A DNA stretch of 64,000 nt from Hibiscus mutabilis. Lineage: Eukaryota > Streptophyta > Magnoliopsida > Malvales > Malvaceae. Both the position numbers and the translations under genes were made by a program. The stretch covers positions 23,351,786 through 23,415,785 of the forward strand of contig CM033724.1 in the NCBI GenBank assembly GCA_019671005.1, given 5' to 3'. Under the pieces are notes generated by a model. It worked only from the letters and a program-made list of their open reading frames with translations, did not search any database and was not told where the DNA came from. Of the stretch, positions 57,119-64,000 are shown one piece after another. The first letter of the stretch is position 1. Each line of letters begins with the position of its first letter.

Positions 57119-60100
57119 TGTAATATCCCAAAATTTTGGTTAGTGACCAAAATGTAAATTTTGTAAGTTTAGGGGTTAAAGTGTAAACTTTAAAAAAGTT
57201 CAGGGACCAAAGTGCAATTTTCAAAAGTTGTGTATTTTAACCCCGTAAATGAATAGTTTACCCCCCAAGAATTACATTTTCGTGTTACCTGGATTTTTTG
57301 TACGGAGTTTGTATTATTGGCTATAAAGCGATAAAGTTCGAAAGAATATTCGCATAATCGGATCGAATCGTATCTAGGATATTTTGAAGGATGATAAGCC
57401 AAGGTTGATTATTTCATTTTACATGTCTAAGATATTTTCTTTGTGTTGGAAGAATATGAACCCTTGGATTTAAGTTGATTTTCCATGCTAAATATGAGCC
57501 GTTGGATGAAAAAAGACAAGATCGTAATTTTGGAAAATCACAAGGGCAAAATTGGTAAACTACTAATTCCAGATTAAATTTAGGTCATTGGATGAAGGAT
57601 GATGATATGGGGAATATTATGGAAGTATAGAATTTTCAGAATAGATCTGATAGCTCGGTAAAGGTAAAATTGTAGTAGAAGTATTTTGTGAATATCAGGA
57701 AATCGGATTGAATTGAAATTTCAGAGGTTGTTCCATAATCCATGGAAAATAATAAAATGATATTTATGAAATAGTGGCCGGTTGAAGAGAAACTAATTTA
57801 GTTAGATTTTAATGGAATGACAATTTTGAAGCAAACTAGTAAATAAAGACTAGTTGGAGGGCAAATTGGTCATTTGGCAAGGATGGCAATTTTGAAATAT
57901 TTGAAGTTACAAGGGCTATTTTTTGGAAGAAGAAATTTGAAGTTTAAATCTTGGCCCTTGATTGATGAAAAGGGCATTTTTTTGTAATTTCCCTATTTGA
58001 ATGAATTTAAAATTCCTTTATATATTACAAGTGGCATAATTGAAGAGATTTAAAATTAAAAAGCAAAAGATGAAGCCTTCTTCATCTTTCATATTTTTGA
58101 AAATATGGGTAGAAAAGGGAGAAATTTTCCAAGCTCGATTCAAGCCCCGAAACTCGATTTTCAGGTAATCTTTTGAACTGCAAAGTTGTTCTACTCTTCA
58201 AGCTCTATCTTTTAATGTATTTAATTCATGGAATACATACTTGATTGATGGAAATTTTAAATGAGAAGGAAATTAGGGTTTATGAACAAAATTGGGGCTT
58301 TTGAAATTTTATGATTCCATGGTTGAATTTAAGTTGGAATCAAGCTTATATGATGTTAAAATCATGTTATTGAGTTAGGATTTAAGCCCTACATATTTTG
58401 GTTTGTATGGAGAAGATTAGGGTTTATGAATTTAAGTCTAACCTAGGGTTTGTGATGTTGGATTAATAATCTAGTAAGCTTGATTTGTTGTTTGGAAGCA
58501 AAACCCTAAGTTGAAACTTATAGGGACCAATTCGGCAAGCTTTAAAGTTAAGGGACCAAATCTAAATTTTATGAATTTGGAGTTAATTAATGATGTTGGA
58601 GATGTGAAATTGATGTTAGAATGTTAAACCGATGTTGAATTGAATTAGGGACCATTTTGACATATTGTCAAAATTAAGTGACCAAATAGGAAATGAATTC
58701 TTGGATGGGGATTAAATTTGATTTTTAGTTAAAATAATCGAATTAAGGTAGTATGGTTGATTTGAGGACTAAATTGCAAAGTTAAGAAGTTTAAATCCTT
58801 ACCTTTGCATTTTATTGACCATTTTGAGCAAAGAAAGAAAACTAGAGAAATATTTTGAATAATTATTTGATGAAGAAGATGATGAATTAGTAGTTTGAAT
58901 CAAGTGATGAGACTAAATTGATAAGTAAAAAAAATAAGAAGTTAGTAGAAATTAGAAGTTTATTATGGAAAGCTATGAAGAAGATTGAATTTTGGCAGCG
59001 ACTTTGAAAATTCACCATAAATTCTACAAAAATGGTTAGATAATGAATTTTATACCGTTGTAAAGATGTGTTCGTCTAGTTTCGTTTCCAACAAACGGAA
59101 ACTAATTTCGAGTTCTGAGTTAGAAGATATGAATTTTTAATTGAATGAAGGTCAGAAAATTTACAGAGCAATTTCTGTCAAAACAACATAGTGACAGGAG
59201 TTTAAAGAATTTTCATAATTTTTGCAGATTTTATTAATTTATGTGGTTTATACCGTTAGAACCGTTATCGAATCTAGTTTTTCCAGTATAAAGAAAATTA
59301 AGATCAGGTATGTATTCTTCCCGGTATAAGGAAATCTTTGAAGGTAGCACAAGCTGTCGAAAATAGAATTTGAAACATTTTGTATTTAAATGTGAGTTAG
59401 CAAGCTCGGAATAATTATTGAAGTTCAAATTGGTCACTAGGGACCATAATGAGTTTTTGAACAATACAAGGAAGAAATGACAAATATTTGGAAATTTTAT
59501 ATTTGAATGATTAAATTAGACAAACGTGTTTAAGGTATTGTTAGATTTGAATCTAACAAATATTTTATCTTATTCATGTGATTAATGAAGTCAAGACCGA
59601 ATCAAAGAAAGTTTGAGGTTCTATAAAGGAAATGATCGAGTAAAATTCAGTGAGACATGCTAACAAATGGCTCAGGTGAGTGTATACATGTTTTAAATGT
59701 ATGTTTATTAACATATTAAAGGGAGACTTGCGATAAGTCACCCAAGAAGGTAAAGAATTTCTATAAACAACAAAATATGTTTTTGGCATGATACTTTATT
59801 TTACTAATTTAAAGATTGTGGCATATTTTATTATCACAAATGATTTATAGCATGATATATATGACAATCTATTTTATATAATTTTTAAATGGCATGTATA
59901 TCATGGATTATATAGAAGATATTGGAGTATAAACTACTCTAATATGATATGTTTTACATGATATAAATTGTATATGGGTTGCTTGCCATTTTGTAGGAAT
60001 TGATTTTTAAAGTTGCCTTTGGTACTATAATATTGAGTTAGACAATATAGTGGTATACCATAAGAGTCACTGTATCTGACACTTCATTGTGTCGACAGTA

Positions 60101-60885
60101 TACGACGTCGAAAGTTTGCAACACTTCATTGTGTTGATATGGCAACACTTTATTGTGTTAATATGATCGCAACACTTCAGTGTGTTGATATGTTCCCGAT
60201 ACTTCATTGTGTCGATAGAAAATATAGTACTAAAATATACACGACTCGTATATTAGTTACTTGATATTTAGCTTGGGCTATATGATTACATAGTACAACT
60301 ATATGATCTTATATACAGATATTCCTGCATTACAAATTATATGATTTAATGATGATCATGTTGTTTTTGAAAGTATCATGCATTACAAAGTATTTTATAT
60401 ATGTTCTTATCTTATGCCTCACTAAGTTCATTACTTAGTGTGTGCTTGATTGTACACACGTAGGTAAATCAAATTGAGAGTGAGAAGAGAATTGCATCAA
60501 TATGGGAAAGCTCAACAGGTAATCACAGTAATGACATCCTAATTAAGGTTGGATTTTTATAGTGGCATGCATACTTGTTTAAACTATTTGAGTGTGATTG
60601 GCCTTTAAAGTTTGTTATGATTTCATGATAATAAGAAAGATTCAAAATTAAGAGTAAACTCAGGTGATGAGTTGCATGCTAAGACAATTGATTTATGATT
60701 GAAACTCGAACAAATAATTTAAGTCAATTTTAAATAAAGTTAAGTGTACTTGCGCTAGAGAAATTTTAGGATGGATGACCATCGAAAGTTTTCGAAAATG
60801 TTAAATTACCCCGATTTTTGAATTAAAGAAGTTGCAACATTTTCGACTCGCACCGTGTGTACAAATACGGAAAAAAGGTGTTATA
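57119..60885 (+). repeat. Solo LTR of a Tekay/Del-like chromovirus (3767 bp)
   Basis: Starts TGTAATATCC, ends GTGTTATA (a changed TTACA). It is flanked by TAACC on the right (60886-60890) and by AAACC here, TAACC in the duplicated copy at 63436-63440, on the left. Blocks such as gtttaggggttaaag and cctcactaagttcattactta resemble the chromovirus LTR at 4277-6815. No internal domain follows, so it is a solo LTR that split the gag of the minus-strand element. A TATA-like tttatatatta is at about 58017. Confidence 0.88.
60074..60216 (+). repeat. Array of five hairpins with TTCATT loop inside the solo LTR
   Basis: GACAC-TTCATT-GTGTC (60078-60093), CAACAC-TTCATT-GTGTTG (60119-60136), AACAC-TTTATT-GTGTT (60144-60159), CAACAC-TTCAGT-GTGTTG (60170-60187) and CGATAC-TTCATT-GTGTCG (60197-60214, one T-G pair). 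Loop is nearly fixed and stem arms vary together. Confidence 0.9.
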
Positions 60886-61035
60886 TAACCACATAAAGAA
60901 ATAGGTCGACGAACTTTTGAACTACCAAACTACCATACGGAATTGCTTGTATTGTAGGTCTCTCATTCCGATAGCTATAAGGAGCAGACTCATCTCTAGG
61001 CCTCTTTCTAGGCAAGTTGACAAAACTATGTTGAG
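60886..61035 (-). pseudogene. Gag fragment upstream of the solo LTR insertion
   Basis: The minus strand reads FVNLPRKRPRDESAPYSYRN then ERPTIQAIPYGSLVVQKF, the basic segment that precedes the zinc knuckle in chromovirus gag. Across the solo LTR it continues into the zinc-knuckle part. At 61035/61036 it is fused directly to the middle of an LTR, so the N-terminal gag, leader, primer site and the end of the 5' LTR were deleted. Confidence 0.7.
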
Positions 61036-62979
61036 TAGAGCTTAGTGTGTCTCTAAAGTGCAAGCAACACAAAAACAAAACATTATTTTTATTTTTTTTG
61101 ATAAAGGCTTTTTTGAATGCGTAATAAATCTGTCAAATCCAAAGCATAATGTTATGATGTTCGATGCATGACTCAATACCCGACTATTCGATATCATACA
61201 AGTAGAGGTTGCCATCCGAGTGGAGTTTTCCTCACTTTGACACATTCCATGACACATTATATGATTTGTAAGATTATAAATCTGAACTCTTACGAGTAAC
61301 TTATTTTCGAGTCTCAAGCTTGATTTTAAAACACGATTTATTATACCATGCATGATGTTTCAAAACATTCTCAAATCACAATTTAGATAATAAATTCAAG
61401 TAGTATAAAACATCAAGTAATTTATAGCACATGAAGAAATACACCTTAGCAAGCAGTAGCTCTAATGCCGAGAAGAACGCGCATCACGCTTAGGTCTAAC
61501 TGAATCAAAACCTACGATGATAATTCTATATTAATAATCATTTATAACTCTAAGCCACCACTAAAAACATAAGAACGAAACCAAAGGCATACTCACAAAA
61601 AGGTCTCAAAGAAGGCGTGCGAAATGATCCGAACAAAATGAGGTGGTAACTCGTCAGCCTTAAAGATGATACTTGAACACGAGAATAACTAGGGTTAATC
61701 TGATATTCAATTCTTCTAAAATTACCAAGGTACAAATTAATCGTAATTAGCAAAACGAAACTTTTAGGTTCGAATTTGACAAAAAGGGTAGCGGATTCGG
61801 ACTCAAGACGTCAAATAAGGTTGAGATGAAAAGTTTTTGAAAAAGTCTACTTCGAGTTAAAATGTCAAAATCAACCTTGGTCAAAGGTCAAAGTCAAAGT
61901 CAAACTGGTCAAAGGTGACATCATCAAGGTCAACACAGGTGACATTAACGGGTCGAGTCAATCGGGTCAACAATTCACAACACGGTTCAGTCCAATTCGT
62001 TCACTGGTCCGGTTCGGCCTGCACACTCATGCATACACCCTCCCACTCGATCTCACACTCGCATGGGCCTCACAACCGGCCATCCCACAGCCCCCTCCTC
62101 GTACTCTCACTTTCACTCACACAACCCAGCAAACCCAAACACAATCCCATTACACACAGCCCATCTTCCACACACTCACAGCCCAAAACCATTATCCACC
62201 TTTCCCTCTTCACCGCCCAGCTAGAACTAGGGTTCCAGAAACACCCTTGGTGGTGGCAACATAGGAGATTTCCACCGACGGTGGTGGCGGCACGACAAGG
62301 ACAGCGGCGGTGGAAAATGGCAGCGGCGCAGGGGAAAACATAAGGACACAAAAAAAAACAATCCACAACTCAAGAACGCCGATTTAAAACCAAAACAGGG
62401 ATTGAAAGTTTACCCACACTCAGATTCGATAAGAAACAAGGGGAGGATGGCGGTGCAAGCGACGACACAAGGAGAGATTTAAACCATTTTTTCACCGTTC
62501 TCCCACAAACGGCGCCCAACAAGGAAGATTCGGTGGCTGGGGTTTACTCGCGAGACGGAGATGGTCACGTTGATGGTGGCCGATTGCGAAACGGACGGCG
62601 GGTTGGCATGCTCGGAGCTTCGCCGGTAATTTAAGTGGGGAAAAAATGATATCAGGAGAGTGAAAGGCTGAGGTAAGGAGAGAGGCTGCTGAAAACTCAA
62701 ATGGTCTAAAATCCTGAAGACCTAATTGAAAGGTATGGATATAAACCATTCTCAAAAGGGTAAAACACATAGGAAAGGTCCGAACTTCCACCTGAATTAT
62801 AGAATGGCCACCAAAATTTTGATTTAATTCGATTTGGTCACCAAAATTATTACTAAAAACCAATTCAATTATCAACTCTCAATTAGGGTTTTCAAAGTAA
62901 AATCCCCAAATGTTAGGGTTTCGAGTCTAGTGATTTTGCAAATTAGGTTTCTGAATTGGGGGATTTTTTGGGTGTTACA
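61036..62979 (-). repeat. LTR copy 2 (truncated, chimeric between 5' and 3' LTR)
   Basis: Repeats 54744-56657. Left of about 62685 it differs at many sites from copy 1; right of it the two are nearly identical. It retains a 56-bp segment lacking in copy 1 and ends GGGTGTTACA at 62979. Confidence 0.85.
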
Positions 62980-63440
62980 ACACTCCCTCCCTTAAAGAAA
63001 TTTCATCCATGAAATTTTCAGACTTAACAACATATTCCTAAACTAACTGACACATTCTTATTCTTCTCCATTCTAAGTTTATAATCCACCAACCAAAAAT
63101 AAGAACTGAACACATCAGAAGTACCTGCTAAGCCATCGTGCATATCATCATATCCAACGTGAGATCCGGTCAAATATACAAAACCTGGTTGTCTAGCCTC
63201 GGATCTAACTGATCCACCTCTCTAAGCATGTCTACCTTTACTAACAGTACCAGAAGCAGTTGACCTAAGCTGCCCTCTACATCTGTGAGGTGCTTGAACG
63301 GATGCATGTGCCTGACTATACACGGATAAACCAGTAAGTGAACGCGGACAATTTTTTAAGTAATGATCTTGAGAACCACATCTAAAGCACGCTCTGCTCA
63401 TCAATCTACACTTTCCGTTATGCTTCTTATTGCAATAACC
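62980..63440 (-). pseudogene. Gag zinc-knuckle fragment and 3' end (copy 2)
   Basis: The minus strand 63404-63222 is open and reads MSRACFRCGSQDHYLKNCP, a complete CX2CX4HX4C zinc knuckle, then SLTGLSVYSQAHASVQAPHR. Downstream (left) come the non-coding 3' end and polypurine complement next to the LTR. Relative to copy 1 (56658-57118) differences are mostly single-base indels. Here the frame through the knuckle is intact. Confidence 0.8.
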
Positions 63441-64000
63441 TGTAATATCCCAAAATTTTGGTTAGTGACCAAAATGTAAATTTTGTAAGTTTAGGGGTTA
63501 AAGTGTAAACTTTAAAAAAGTTCAGGGACCAAAGTGCAATTTTCAAAAGTTGTGTATTTTAACCCCGTAAATGAATAGTTTACCCCCCAAGAATTACATT
63601 TTCGTGTTACCTGGATTTTTTGTACGGAGTTTGTATTATTGGCTATAAAGCGATAAAGTTCGAAAGAATATTCGCATAATCGGATCGAATCGTATCTAGG
63701 ATATTTTGAAGGATGATAAGCCAAGGTTGATTATTTCATTTTACATGTCTAAGATATTTTCTTTGTGTTGGAAGAATATGAACCCTTGGATTTAAGTTGA
63801 TTTTCCATGCTAAATATGAGCCGTTGGATGAAAAAAGACAAGATCGTAATTTTGGAAAATCACAAGGGCAAAATTGGTAAACTACTAATTCCAGATTAAA
63901 TTTAGGTCATTGGATGAAGGATGATGATATGGGGAATATTATGGAAGTATAGAATTTTCAGAATAGATCTGATAGCTCGGTAAAGGTAAAATTGTAGTAG
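63441..64000 (+). repeat. Second copy of the solo LTR (continues beyond the window)
   Basis: As far as read, identical to 57119-57678. With the 5-bp TAACC before it, this shows that the solo LTR was already in place when the about 6.3-kb unit was duplicated. Confidence 0.92.

Noticed and set aside
1..64000. tRNA, rRNA or organelle DNA insertions
   Set aside because: Looked for tRNA-like cloverleaf ends and typical plastid or mitochondrial gene blocks. Only primer binding sites complementary to tRNAs were found.

Overview
This window is repeat-dominated nuclear DNA from a flowering plant, most likely a eudicot and possibly Malvaceae (cotton relatives). That guess rests on the AT-rich intergenic composition, the plant LTR-retrotransposon lineages present, a plant HD-Zip I gene and plant-style introns; the family-level call is weak. 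I find two credible host genes, a three-exon HD-Zip class I transcription factor (33580-34525) and a single-exon 144-residue plant-type basic protein of unknown function (40728-41162). Nearly everything else is retrotransposon or transposon debris.

Layout: 1-2783 is degenerate minus-strand Ty3/gypsy LTR-like sequence. From 2784 to about 29031 lies a three-level nest. A decayed minus-strand Ty1/copia element (pol 2784-4276, gag 25614-26240, leader, 5' LTR from 28370) was split by a plus-strand chromovirus of Tekay/Del type (4277-25608, 2.5-kb LTRs, 5-bp target duplication CAACA). That element was in turn split inside pol by a plus-strand Tat/Ogre-type element (8688-20253, target duplication ATGTA). 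All coding regions carry stops, frameshifts or changed catalytic residues.

29391-44422 is a quieter gene-bearing interval. It holds DNA-transposon-like repeats (a Harbinger-like element with a nested 265-bp MITE and a LINE zinc-finger fragment), the two genes, and several degenerate hAT-like and tandem repeats.

44423-54123 looks like a minus-strand gypsy LTR interrupted by a second Tat/Ogre element, also on the minus strand (46318-52697). This element has the order leader-LTR-3'UTR-leader-LTR, with a tRNA-Arg primer site beside both LTRs and a large tandem-repeat 3'UTR. 54324-64000 is a tandemly duplicated minus-strand gypsy element carrying a plus-strand solo LTR in each copy. The repeat unit is about 6.3 kb, the arrangement suggests unequal LTR-LTR recombination, and the second copy runs off the window.

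The most interesting structure is a set of tandem short-hairpin arrays in the 3' untranslated regions of both Tat elements and in the LTRs of the chromovirus-type elements. Within an array the loop is nearly constant, while the two stem arms change together from copy to copy (for example GATCC/GGATC, GACCA/TGGTC, GGTCT/AGACC, GGTTC/GAACC around one conserved 24-nt loop). That covariation looks like constraint or copying at the RNA or DNA secondary-structure level and is not explained by protein coding.
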